Origin: Imbricaverruca yamaguchii
Lineage: Eukaryota; Arthropoda; Thecostraca; Neoverrucidae
Direction of reading: 5' to 3'
Length of the DNA stretch: 64,000 bases
NCBI GenBank assembly: GCA_034440575.1
Contig: JAOTOL010001202.1
Location: 70,001 to 134,000 of the forward strand
A program made the translations under genes and the position numbers. Positions within the stretch are counted from its first letter, which is position 1. The number at the start of each line of letters is the position of its first letter. Shown piece by piece: positions 1 to 9,908 of this stretch. Below the pieces are notes generated by a model, which was not told the DNA's origin, did not search any database, and saw nothing but the letters and a program-made list of their open reading frames with translations.

Positions 1-153
1 GGTGTTCTGCCGCGGATTTTTCGCCTCTACTGGGGTTTCTCGGCTCTGCTGGTTTGCTTCTCGTGGTTCCAGTTCTGGTGGCTCGATTGCGGTGTGTTTG
101 GATCGGACGGAGCTGGGGTGACAATGCAGATCTACATCAAACGAAGCAGGATC
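1..153 (+). other. Open frame running in from the left edge, unidentified
   Basis: Reading frame 1 is open from the first base to a TAA at 151-153 (50 codons) and is rich in Trp, Phe and Leu. I recognise no family and the composition alone does not make it coding. It could be the end of an exon or of a mobile element that begins outside the window, or chance. Confidence 0.12.
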
Positions 154-1595
154 TAATTCAGCGCCACCTACATCGAGCTAGTTAAGGAAGCTGAGGAAGC
201 TGAGGAAGTTTTTTGTCAAGCGAAATATGCGAGTATCTGCGGAAATATATTCGGGTGAAGCCTTGACGACATCAAAGTTTAACGAATTGATCTACATACC
301 AGTAAAGAAAGACATTTTGAAAATGATTCGGTTTGGCCAGGTCACTCATGAGTGATCTGAGATGATCGACAATAAGTTGTGAGGGCATCCTCTTTCCTTG
401 TCGTAAATACATGTGAGCATGGATTCACGAGATTCAACCTTCCTCATAATGACACACGTGGAGTACATGTTTTGCAACATATTGCATTTGCCAAATCGTT
501 CGCGACGTCCCACATGTATTTCGTCAACACAGCGAGCATGCGTCGGGAACTGACAGGTGTTTAAACTACGACCGCTCCTCCTTTTCAGCAACGCCAACGT
601 ACATTGGATTAGATAGCCTCGTGTAATCACTACTGTCGATCGCAGCAGTGATGTAACCGTACTACAGAACATGAGTGCTGACTGAGGTCACTGCTGCCGA
701 GCGCGTGTGCCGCGTCAGGGACCGATGGTTTGAAGAACCATTTGCTGGATATTATATATTTATCATTACATCAGACAAGTTCTTCAGCAGCTAGTCAAAC
801 ATCACACGAATATTTGACATGCCTTCCATTCCGTGTCTCATTTTCCTCAATCCGTACTGTACATACCTCGGAATAAGTCAACACGTTCAAACTTTAGTGG
901 ATTTCTGAGCGATCATGAGTTGAATACATTGGTAATGGTGTGGGTTGTCTGCCATTCCCTGCAGGCGGGGTTTTACATTTCTGGCGCGAGTGCGACATTC
1001 GCTCTATTTGTTCGTTTATGCCGGAGCCAAGGCGATATATACCGGTATATAGGCCGGAGCCATATGTTGAGGGGTTCCACCTTTGTTAATTGTACGTGTA
1101 ACGCGCGTTATTCCTTCATTGCTGTGTGGAGATAGCGAGTATTATGGATTGCGTAAGTAGGCAGAATATTTTTTCCTTGCTCTCAGTGTTAGGCATGCTC
1201 GATCGAGTTTGAGTGGGAAATGTTCCTGGAAAAGACTGAGGTGGGTAAGGTATTTAGCAATTCTGAGGTAAGAACTATCTTCTTGTGACTTTGTTTGTGA
1301 CGAACTTGAAATCATTATGCATATTCCAGAATCAGCATATTATGAGAGAAGGTTTAATAAGTGTTAAATTATTGTAAAATCATGTAGGCCTATTTATTTT
1401 TACGAACTCAGGCCAGGTCACGACAAGCTACATACCCTTTCACTTTTAGGAGTGCAAAGCTATTCATTTTTCACGAACGCATTTTATTTTTGAATGACAG
1501 CCTTCTGAGATGGAGTTTTTTAATTCCACTTGTTCACAAGCGATTGCGTAGAACCATATTCTATTTGGCTGAAATATATCAACCGGCGCCGTCTC
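154..1595. other. No gene recognised
   Basis: Mixed-composition sequence with only short open frames (at most about 100 codons) that show no domain, repeat or signal peptide. A short direct repeat of GAGGAAGCT lies near 190-210. I see nothing else in it. Confidence 0.5.
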
Positions 1596-2420
1596 AGGGG
1601 TCTTCAACCGCCCCTAAGGTTTTTCGCGGATAGTAAAAGAACGGCGCACGGCAGCCCACAGAACATTGGCACACCATTTCCCACATCAATTTAACATGTT
1701 GTGTCAAAATATTGACGTCAGGTCATCTAGAGTCAACAAGTTAGTCTAGGTCAAGTGAGGTCACCTCCAAAAACGTTCAACCAGTCGTCACGCTTTAACG
1801 GATACAGATATTTTAATGAAACTTCCAGCATTTGCTTATATTTAGGGATGCAACAGAACGCACCATACAAATTTGTCTCTTTTTTCGTTTTTTATTACTT
1901 ATTAATTTTGCATATTTGCCTATTGGAGTTCAAATGGAAGATTCTGGCTAAAGTTAGCAATTTTGATCGGAGCAAGTTGACCTCCAGCAACGTTTTTCGG
2001 TCTACACCACCCATTACAAAAAGGAAAATTCAAGAAAACTTGAAAACTAAGAATTTTGAAATTAGAAAGGTGTTTAGGTGGCCAAACATTGCATGGTCTT
2101 GGTCGATTTCGCTGTCTTTTTCTGATTCCAAATACCCTTTTTTCAAATCTACCCAAAAATGAGCTCCCCAGAGCCAAAAACATTATATAAGTCGTGAAAG
2201 CCTAGGCACCCTAGTGCCGTCATTGGGGGGGGGGGGGGTGGTGTCCGGACCCTACTCATCGAGCGCTTTACGATGCGATCTCTTTCGCTTTCGTGTGACG
2301 TTTAGTTTGTAGATTAGAGGGGGTTCCTATCAACCCTCCTCCTCACCCCCGAGACGGGGTGTGATAATCTGACCGGAAAGACAGAGGGTTAAACCAGGGT
2401 TAAGCCAGGTTAATGGCTAA
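1596..2420 (+). repeat. Dispersed repeat of about 800 bp, copy 1
   Basis: This stretch matches 48215-49020 along its whole length, in the same orientation. Shared blocks include GTCTTCAACCGCCCC at the left end, GTCAACCAGTCGTCACGC-type sequence near 1785 (TTCAACCAGTCGTCACGCTT), AACGGATACAGATATTTT, and CCCCCGAGACGGG followed by ACCGGAAAGAC at the right end. The right part carries a G-run at 2226-2237. A CTTCAACCGC-like block also recurs near the right end of copy 2. There is no long reading frame, no clear terminal inverted repeat and no tRNA-like head, so the class is unknown; a non-autonomous transposon or a solo LTR-like remnant are both possible. Confidence 0.8.
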
Positions 2421-3446
2421 ACACCGTTTTCATCTGATCAGAAAAACGTTCGGCAAACAGCATAGGCGAATTTCCGTGTGTTCCCCGAAACGAACAGCGG
2501 TGCTAGTAATACGGCACGTGTATTTACGCCTGCTCAAACGAGCATGATGAATTCCGAACACGAACTTAATTTCCATTTTAATCCCAGTATCTAAGCATTT
2601 TAAAGGTTACATTTGGCAGGGGCGGATTCAGTGATTATCTTTGGGAAGGGGCATATTTCTTCGGAGGAGTCTTCGGCGGAAAACTTCGCTAATTGGGGAG
2701 GGGTACACTGGAGCGTACTGAAGGGGCACAGCAAATTGCAAATGCAATGCAATTTGGCTTCTAAGTTTACAACAGTACGACATCCCGGATATTTTTGGCA
2801 ACTGCCTTAGATGTTGCTCTACTTGAAAGTAGGCATCGAAATTTGAAAATCATTATACTGCTAATGTGAGGACTAAATAAGATCAGGTTGCGTGTAACTT
2901 TCATGGATGTCCAATGTCCAATGAGCGAATTCCAATCAGCTTGCATGCGAGTCTTTCATGCAAATTGGCGTCTTAAGTACAGCCACTACGGCCACAAGTA
3001 GTGCATCTGATAGCGAAAGCTTGGTTCCATTTGGAACCAAGCGTCGAATTTCAGTTATCCCGGCGAGCTAGTAGCTACACCGATTACATCACGATTCTAA
3101 GGAAATTTCCCTATGGCGGGTTAATGCTTAGAACTGGCCCAGAACGGATAAATGAGCGTCTAGGTCCGTAACGAGTCGCAAAACGCCAGCAGAAGTCTGC
3201 TCAACACTTAAACTTCTAAGCCGCGGCACAAAACACCACCCTATCCTTCATCGTCCGGCAACCGGAGAAATGTTTCAATGACGGGTGTTTAGAAACAAGC
3301 ACGTGAGTACAAGATGGTAAAAAAGCCCGTGATGGAAAGATAGCCCGAGTACAAACATGCAGCCGAATTTGGACAAAATTAAATAGCATGAGTAGTGTGG
3401 GTGCAGGGAATGATGATAAGTGATGCAAAAATCGCATGGACCTAAC
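2421..3446. other. No gene recognised; one short hairpin
   Basis: Mixed-composition DNA without a convincing reading frame. It contains one perfect inverted repeat, GCTTGGTTCC and its complement, at 3019-3028 and 3033-3042 around a 4-base loop; nothing links it to a known element. Confidence 0.5.
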
Positions 3447-3626
3447 GCACACACACATACCCATATATATATATATATATATATATATGTGTATGCATAT
3501 ATGTATATTATGTATACATATATATATCATGCATATATATATACATATACATATATACATGTATATATATATATATATATATGTATATACATGTGCATGC
3601 ATATATGTATATATATATATATATAC
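3447..3626. repeat. CA then TA-rich microsatellite
   Basis: A short CA run at 3447-3460 passes into alternating TA dinucleotides interrupted by GTATA, GCATA and CATATA variants up to about 3626. The interruptions show that it is an old, degenerating array. The Tyr-Ile reading frames through it are by-products of the repeat. Confidence 0.95.
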
Positions 3627-4559
3627 GTCCATACTGTACGTGTGCAAACGGTACATATAGGATCACTTTCTAGCAAATTATTCCTATCCAACACGCCATG
3701 GTGTGAATGGCTAACGTTTCCAGAATGTGAACGGACCAATCGTAAGTTTTTTACAGCTCTGTATGCTCCAGATAGCTGAACCAGCGGGAAGGTTGGAAGC
3801 CTGACACAATACAATGCACGTGATTCAGTGTTATGAATGTTGTTTATTTAAATGCTTGAACGATCGATACTTCGCAAGACGAAAATTATATTAAGCAGGA
3901 TATGAGCGATGTATTACTAGAGTATACTAAACGTATTTATTGTTCCGCATAATACCTAGTAACACAGAAAATATGTTGAGCATCGTTTCTTCCCACGTTC
4001 CAGAAAATAAACTTCCCCCTAGAGCGGGTTCCGTTACCATTTGGAATGGTAAGATATATATGTACATATTTAAACTTAAGTGGTGCCGTATATAACGAAC
4101 CCCAAAGGCTGCATCCTCAACAATTGCACCGCTGAGCAGCCTCTGCCTCTCTAATATGCGAGCAAATATTCGAGATGTGGCATTATAACACATCAAGCCA
4201 CACGCCACAAAGAGCTGAATAGTGTTAGTGCATGAGCTTCAACTAGTACGTTCTGACCACTGTTCTGGTACTCGCACGAACTACATCGGATAGGTCAATG
4301 CTTGACGGCTGCCGCCTCAATACTTGAACGTTTCGTTCGCTCCATTAGAACGAGAAAATTTCGGTAACGCTCCACCATAAAACACCACTATTTATTGGCA
4401 GCCTCCTGCGATGCCCCCGCTAACCACATATTTTCCCCGGCCATTAATTCAGCGAACTAATCAATACGCCGCAGTTTGCCAATTTCATAAGGGAAACATA
4501 AATCTCCCACGCGCGCCAAAAACAATGGAAACGGCCGCAAACGTGGTGCCGATTCGACA
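3627..4559. other. No gene recognised
   Basis: AT-rich to neutral DNA with short open frames only, none with recognisable protein features. Confidence 0.5.
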
Positions 4560-4915
4560 CGGACTCGCCCCACGCGCGGAGCGGCGCCGGCGCTTTACGA
4601 GCGGCGCCGGGAGTACGCCGACCGTGTATCACCGGTGACGCCGACGGCAGCCGACTCGACGGCGAGACCCGCAGATGGGTGGCGCCCGCCCGCCGCTGAC
4701 CGATGGGGGCGGCCGTGAGCGTGCCTAATTGGCGTCGGCCGACGGACCTTGACAGAGCGCGCCGGCCGGTAGGCACCTGCTGAGGCGGGCAGCTGACGAG
4801 CCGGCTGTCTGCTGACCTCGCTGTCGGCCTGCCGGCCCCGCCGGCGCCCCGACACACCTGCCGCGACTGCACACCGGCCGGCCGGGCCGCACAGCCGGCG
4901 ACCGGGCCTCGACCA
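4560..4915. other. CpG-rich block
   Basis: About 350 bp of very GC- and CpG-rich sequence with many GCCGGC motifs. Open frames occur in several frames on both strands, as expected from base composition. It lies just left of a minisatellite and about 0.7 kb beyond the 3' end of the astacin-like gene. No promoter element is evident. Confidence 0.5.
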
Positions 4916-5398
4916 CAGCTCACTGTCGACGGGCTGGTGGTACATGTCAGCTGACTGTCGACAGGCTGGTGGTGCATGTCAGCTGACTGTCGACGTGCTG
5001 GGTACAGTAGCTGGTGCGCTGGTGACATGTCAGCTAACTGTCGACCGGCTGGTGGTACATGTCAGCTGACTCGACGGGCTGGCGGTGCATGTCAGCTGAC
5101 TGTCGACAGGCTGGTGGTGCATGTCAGCTGACTGTCGACGGGCTGGTGGTACATGTCAGCTGACTGTCGACAGGCTGGTGGTACATGTCAGCTGACTGTC
5201 GACAGGCTGGTGGTACATGTCAGCTGACTGTCGACAGGCTGGTGGTGCATGTCAGCTGACTGTCGACAGGCTGGTGGCACATGTCAGCTAACTGTCGACC
5301 GGCTGGTGGCACATGTCAGCTGACTGTCGACAGGCTGATGGTGTATGTCAGCTGACTGTCGACAGGCTGGTGGTACATGTCAGCTGACTGTTGATGAA
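4916..5398. repeat. 32 bp minisatellite
   Basis: About 15 tandem copies of a 32 bp unit that contains GTCAGCTGACTGTCGACAGG followed by CTGGTGGTACAT. The unit carries two palindromic cores, CAGCTG and GTCGAC. Variants GGGCTGG/AGGCTGG and TACAT/GCACAT alternate, and one copy near 5005 is irregular. Confidence 0.95.
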
Positions 5399-5633
5399 CA
5401 GACGTAAAATGATACATATATAAAATAATATATTCGTTATTACGCGCAGATGATTGAACTTTAGGTATTATTATATTATATTATTTAGCCTATGATTATG
5501 GCTATGATGCCAGAGACGGAGATAAAACGTACACAGCCTATTCGTAGTACTATCACAAGACCCAAATTACTGCATCAATAAACAAAATAGGCGGCGGGAT
5601 AAGCTCAGCTTCCATGATACATCAATACTTGTA

Positions 5634-7421
5634 TTATTCAGACAGGACAGCTTGCGTGGCCCCGTCTGCGTACTCGGGTCCTCCAGCGGCCTCGTCGCCC
5701 TCGTCTGTGTACTCGGGCCCACCATCGGCCACCAACGCCTCCTCGTCGCCCTCGCCTGCGGCCGAATCGCCGATGGCGCCACGATTTCGCAGCATGTAGG
5801 CGGCCAGCAGGACTGTGGCGACCAGCACGACCAGAATTGCCGCCACGATGCCGCCGACGGCCGCCGGACGGCTGCTGGGAGCGCTGCGCTGCGCCATCGA
5901 GCCGTCGACGCCGACCGGCACCGGCTTCGGCACCGGCTTCGGCGCCGAGCGCAATGCCGCCGGCCGCCGGCTCGGAGCCGGGTGCCGGCTCGGATCCGGC
6001 TTCGGCAGCGGGCCCGTCGGAGTCGGCTGCGGTACCCACCCAGGATCGATAATCAGCAACGGGGTGGAAGACGTGGCCGGCAAGGCGACGGTGGCGGCTG
6101 ACGTGTTGGACGAGGTGGCGGTGACGGTGACGGCGTCCGCCGGCCGGGTCGTGTTCACCGTCAGCTCCTGCGCCGGGTTCCGCTCAACGGCGATCGTGAC
6201 GCGGACACCGCCGACGGCCTCTGCCGGGCCGGGTGGCGCCGGCGTCGGCGCCAATGGGTCGTCACTCGGCGCCGGCGCCGGGGCCGGCAGCTGCAGCATC
6301 AGCACCAGCAGCGCCGAGGCGGCCTCCGTGCGCAGCGTCACCGGACCACGCAGCAGCGCGTCGGCGCAGAGCAGCCGCGCGCCAGCCGCGCCGCCGCTGG
6401 TGAAGTAGACGCGCGCGTGCTCGCAGCCCGGCAGAGCCCGCAGACTGTGCAGCAGGTTCAGCACGGACGTCATCTCCAGCGTGATGACAAAGCGGTCACC
6501 AGCCTTGGCCGACAAATGGATCGTGTAGTTGAAAGGGTTGCGGTCGTCTGGCTTGCAGGCGGTCTCGTTCAGGTGGAAACGCTTAGGACGCGTCACCGAT
6601 TGAACACACTGGTCCCGGTCGGCTTTCACCGGATGCTGGCAGTATCTGCCCCTGAAGCCAGGTGCACACACACACTGGCAGCGCTCGTTCCGGAAGCCAA
6701 AGTTCTCGCATGATTGACCCGTGCGCGGACACGTCTCGGCGTGGCAGTCGTACAGCTGGCGTAATTTGAACTGGTCGAAATGGGACAGCCCCTGCGGTCG
6801 GGCGGCGAGCAGCCTCCTCACGTCGCCGACGCGTCTGGGCACCAGAGGCAGCGCGTAGTCCATCCGGGGCGTCTCCGGCCGCAGCGAGTGGTCGTGCAGC
6901 AGCAGCGAGGCGAAGTCGAACGGCAGGTCCGACCTGTTCTGCCGGAACACGGCGCAGTCCTGCTGCGGAATGCGGTACTCGAGCGGGTCGTCGCGCGCCG
7001 TCAGCACGCGCAGGCGGGGGTGCAGCGACACGTGCTCGAGCGCGTCCCCCCGGTCGTGCTCGTGCATCAGGCCCAGCGCGTGCGCCAGCAGGTGCAGCAG
7101 CTGGCGCCGGCCGCAGCCCGACTGGCGACCGTCCACTACGGCCTGCACGCGGTCCTGGGCCCAGCCGGACGCGTAGTAGCACGACTCGCCGTCGTTGTAC
7201 ACCAGGCAGAGGAAGCCGCTGGACCGGCCGAACGAGCACTGCTCGGGCACGGCCGGGTACTCGAGCGACGGCCGGCGGTCCTTCCAGCGGACGTGCCGCA
7301 GCAGCGTGAAGTCGCGCTCGTCCTTCTCCACCAGGCTGAGGCAGGTGTTGTTGAGGCCGCTCAGAGCGGCCGGCAGAAGCCGGTGGAAGAACTGTCGGTC
7401 GGTCGGTCGGAAGCTGCCGCT
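5634..7421 (-). CDS. Astacin-like, EGF, CUB-like and membrane segment (intact frame)
   Basis: This frame is open upstream to 7604, but its real content starts about 7421. Numbering from 7604: the astacin-like domain has LNNTCLSLVEKDERDF at 84-99; HLLAHALGLMHEH at 171-183 matches the family pattern HExxHxxGxxHE with His171, His175, Gly178 and His181 kept and Glu172 replaced by Leu (codon at 7091-7089). The later SxMHY turn is SLLLH at 233-237, so the Met and the Tyr ligand are also lost. A Cys-rich EGF-like domain follows (about 292-323, CQCVCAPGFRGRYC), then a CUB-like region with paired Cys (about 333-440), a Pro/Ala/Thr stalk with NTT and NTS sequons, a helix at about 581-605, and a tail with two GGPEY motifs. 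Astacin identity is firm; the CUB assignment is tentative. Signal, prodomain, EGF and anchor resemble meprin-like or nematode NAS layouts without being a clear match to one. Confidence 0.8.
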   Translation of the reverse strand, partial: SGSFRPTDRQFFHRLLPAALSGLNNTCLSLVEKDERDFTLLRHVRWKDRRPSLEYPAVPEQCSFGRSSGFLCLVYNDGESCYYASGWAQDRVQAVVDGRQSGCGRRQLLHLLAHALGLMHEHDRGDALEHVSLHPRLRVLTARDDPLEYRIPQQDCAVFRQNRSDLPFDFASLLLHDHSLRPETPRMDYALPLVPRRVGDVRRLLAARPQGLSHFDQFKLRQLYDCHAETCPRTGQSCENFGFRNERCQCVCAPGFRGRYCQHPVKADRDQCVQSVTRPKRFHLNETACKPDDRNPFNYTIHLSAKAGDRFVITLEMTSVLNLLHSLRALPGCEHARVYFTSGGAAGARLLCADALLRGPVTLRTEAASALLVLMLQLPAPAPAPSDDPLAPTPAPPGPAEAVGGVRVTIAVERNPAQELTVNTTRPADAVTVTATSSNTSAATVALPATSSTPLLIIDPGWVPQPTPTGPLPKPDPSRHPAPSRRPAALRSAPKPVPKPVPVGVDGSMAQRSAPSSRPAAVGGIVAAILVVLVATVLLAAYMLRNRGAIGDSAAGEGDEEALVADGGPEYTDEGDEAAGGPEYADGATQAVLSE

Positions 7422-8604
7422 GTCCATGGTTCTTGGCCACCCAGTTGATGTTCTTGGATTTCCATACGTCATCCCAGTAAACGCCGCCAATGACGGGTTT
7501 CTTGTGCAATTTATGCATGTGAGATATGACGGCTGGTGAAACGATACGTCTGCGCTTCCTGACTTTTGCGTCGACTGTTCTGTTTTGGAATGACGTGGTT
7601 TCATGATTCACGGTGCTGTTTGGCATGACATCATCGATATTGCTGAATAGCGACTGAAGCCTACTCTGCTTAAGCTTGGAAGACAGCGTTTGCACATCCT
7701 CTTCCGGGCTGTCAGTGCTCGCATTGTTCTCAGTGTTTATCTCATCGTCTTCGTCTTCATCGAGTGTCCCATTTCTAAATTCTACAACACCGTGATTGAT
7801 CGTACCATTGATTAATGTGTCATTCGATGAGCTGAAAGAGAATTGAAGCAGTCCCGCTCCAATCTCAGAAGCATTTGACATCCCGACCTCATCTTGGCTC
7901 TCACTATTTTCACCATGTACAAAATCTAAACCTTGTGAAATTTGCCTTCGCTTGCGTGTTTCTTTACCCAATATTTTCAGTTATAGGCAACACAAAGCCA
8001 TGATCCTGTGTGTTTTTGGTCATCGTTCCATTAGTAGAGCTGAAGGAGTACTGAAGTCCTTGTGCGCCATATGGTGGCGAAAATGTCGTCTTTCTCTGGG
8101 CTTCCATTGGTTGCATTATTTGAAGTGTGCAATTTCTCGGCAATGTCTACTTCGTTCCACTGCTCTTCGCTTACATTTCCCGTTAATATCACCGAACCAT
8201 GGTCGACTGTTCCGTTCGACATTGTTCCATTTGATTCGCTGAAAGCGAAGTTAAGCATTCCCGCACCCAGACCAGAAGCTGAAGAAAGTAAAGCTTCGTC
8301 TTGGCTGAAATAATTATCTTCGTTCTCGGTGTTCGATGTTTTTGCATTAGATGTCCGATAGTGCATGCTGCGATCTGTTGCTTTGTCTTTGAATAACACA
8401 TCACCATGTGTTCACGCTTTCGTTAGAGGGGCTCAGGGGGAAACGAACACGTTTTCCATTAGACGCGATTTCTTGAAATGCTTCGTGGCCTTTTTGGCTT
8501 CTAGTTAATGCACTAAAGTTCGTTTCAACATGGTCTGCTGTGGTGATTTTAAGTGGTAACCAAGTACATAGCTGAAGTAACAAAGAATAAATTAAAAGTC
8601 GCAT
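5634..8604 (-). CDS. Membrane-anchored astacin-like protein, probable pseudoenzyme, frame broken
   Basis: Whole-gene entry for a minus-strand locus read from 8604 to the TAA at 5634-5636. Order seen: signal peptide (8604-8530), Asn-rich glycosylated prodomain duplicated in tandem (about 8410-7540), RKRRR cleavage-type site (7560-7546), astacin-like domain, EGF-like domain, CUB-like region, Pro/Thr/Ala stalk, membrane helix and a 51-residue acidic tail. Astacins are zinc endopeptidases that are secreted or membrane-bound and activated by loss of a prodomain. Here the zinc histidines remain but the catalytic Glu is Leu, so I infer no protease activity. The frame shifts by +1 near 8410, 8080, 7970 and 7400, so no single open frame spans the gene and no intron explains the shifts. 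Either the gene is decaying or the assembly has small insertions. The roughly 590 codons after the last shift are intact, which argues for recent or ongoing selection. No polyadenylation signal was found in the first 230 bases downstream. Confidence 0.75.
7395..7410. repeat. TCGG tetranucleotide x4 at a frame break
   Basis: Four copies of TCGG (CCGA on the coding strand) sit exactly where the prodomain frame gives way to the astacin-domain frame. Three copies instead of four would leave the two frames continuous. Slippage by one 4-base unit is therefore a simple explanation for the break. Confidence 0.75.
7404..7971 (-). other. Prodomain copy 2 and maturation site of the astacin-like gene
   Basis: This segment reads in one frame from about 7971 to the TCGG repeat. 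It begins with a basic RKRR cluster (7956-7945, end of prodomain copy 1). Prodomain copy 2 starts at about 7878 (SNASEIGAG), then has SFSSSNDTLINGTINHG, an acidic stretch, and NSTVNHETTSFQNRT with several Asn-X-Ser/Thr sequons. It ends in a second basic cluster RKRRR at 7560-7546, the expected position of a furin-type maturation site, followed by GGVYWDDVW. The basic clusters are seen; furin use is inferred. The open frame continues past 7404 in the wrong register for the astacin domain. Confidence 0.7.
7964..8090 (-). other. Prodomain copy 1, second half (separate frame)
   Basis: In its own frame this segment reads GLQYSFSSTNGTMTKNTQ and DHGFVLPITENIG, then a TAA at 7966-7964. It aligns with the second half of prodomain copy 2 (RLQSLFSNIDDVMPNSTVNH). 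The continuation into the basic RKRR cluster at 7956 requires a +1 shift near 7970, and the join to the previous segment requires a +1 shift near 8080. Confidence 0.6.
8031..8411 (-). other. Prodomain copy 1, first half (separate frame)
   Basis: This frame reads SQDEALLSSASGLGAGMLNF, then SESNGTMSNGTVDHGSVILT and SPEKDD, matching SNASEIGAGLLQFSFSSSND and its continuation in copy 2. It is rich in Asn-X-Thr sequons, as expected for a secreted prodomain. It runs out of frame after SPEKDD, where the next half is in the +1 frame, and ends at a stop at 8031. Confidence 0.6.
8401..8604 (-). CDS. Signal peptide and start of the astacin-like gene
   Basis: The ATG at 8604-8602 opens MRLLIYSLLLQLCTWLPLKI, a short basic n-region followed by a hydrophobic core, then TTADHVETNF where cleavage is likely near Ala-Asp. 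The frame continues with RVRFPLSPSNESVNT and meets a stop (TGA) about 8410-8401; in the +1 frame the sequence continues THGDVLFKDKATD, which resembles the repeated SNxT...HGxV prodomain module. I chose this start because it is the only upstream ATG giving a secretion signal and it lies directly before the prodomain without a gap. Upstream sequence is AT-rich with no clear promoter element. Confidence 0.65.
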   Translation of the reverse strand: MRLLIYSLLLQLCTWLPLKITTADHVETNFSALTRSQKGHEAFQEIASNGKRVRFPLSPSNESVNTW

Positions 8605-9908
8605 GATTTACCAAATCGGCAGAAGTAATGCCATATTTTACAATCTATTTTAAGCCATGTGACGCGCTTTAATGTGCAACTGTGTGATGAACGGGCAAAA
8701 GTGTCTTACCAAAAAATGATGGAAATGTACAAAACTAGTAGGCTGCGGTTTTTGCCTTAAAAACATTCAGGGCGTGCTGTTGCATTCTCACCACTTCTTC
8801 ATTATGTTCAGCATATTTCCTACAACGACTCACGAAAAGTACCATGCAGACTTGTCGACAATCATCTTTGCTCATAATGTGATCCGTCATTATTGAACTC
8901 AAAATAACGTATAAGTTGCTTGTTGTAATATATTTCTGAATTGTACATTGGCATGCACCTCAAGCGTTATGTATATATATATATATTATATTATATTATT
9001 TTTTTTTATATATATGTATATACATATATAGTATATATATACATTTATATCTACATGCATATATTAAACATGCTAGTCGATTAACCACAGTGGAATCCAC
9101 TGGTTAACGGTTAAAGTACGTCTCTGGTATGAACAGAAAATGTGGTAATGGCGAAATGTTTAGCCAATAATGACGAGGTTTAGTCACTGGTATACGTTTT
9201 CCAATATACGATACCACGATAAGTATCTTACAGCGGGTACCATATGCCAGTTACAAAGTCTGATCAATGCAGCGGAAATATTTGACGATTACCACCTTGT
9301 CCTCCTGGCATTCGAGAAGTTTCTTATCACGAAGAACTTAAGAGAAGAACTCTTATTTTATCACGACTTATGAAAACCATTCACAATGTCCTTATTCAAA
9401 TGACATCAGTTGTGTGCAGAATATGGAGCGTCAAAGCACTTCAGGGAAGACCAGGTCATTACGCTGAATAGGCAAGTGCTTGAGGACGTTTGAAGTCATG
9501 CTATCTGATCTCATCTCAGCTGCCAATGCCTTCCAGCAAGGGTTATTCTATTTTGTTCAAAATATTAATACTACGTTTTTAATATTAGTGAATATTTTAG
9601 GTATCAATAGCAGGTTTCATAGCAATCTTTTTGGAATACTTGACATGCTTCAGCACTCTTGCCATGAAAACTTTCAAAGCACCTGGCTAATTGGTCTTCA
9701 AACTGTTTCGTATGCTATTTTGCAAATCGTTTGGAGTTCCAGTAATCGTTCATGTGTATTCAAGCTGACTATAACCTTAGTTACATATTCGGATACGCAA
9801 CTCACAACCTGGTGTCTTAGAAGGTTTCTGATTGTTCCATCTTGCTTCAACTTATGCTAGGTTCCTACCCATACTGTGCCTACAGAAATATTGCACTAAT
9901 GACACTAG
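8605..9908. other. AT-rich flank, no gene recognised
   Basis: This is the upstream side of the astacin-like gene and presumably contains its promoter, but I cannot place a TATA box or initiator with confidence. A TA-rich microsatellite occupies 8966-9066. Open frames are short and featureless. Confidence 0.45.
8966..9066. repeat. TA-rich microsatellite
   Basis: Degenerate alternating TA sequence with a central T-run near 8999-9008 and TATATGTATA variants. Confidence 0.9.
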
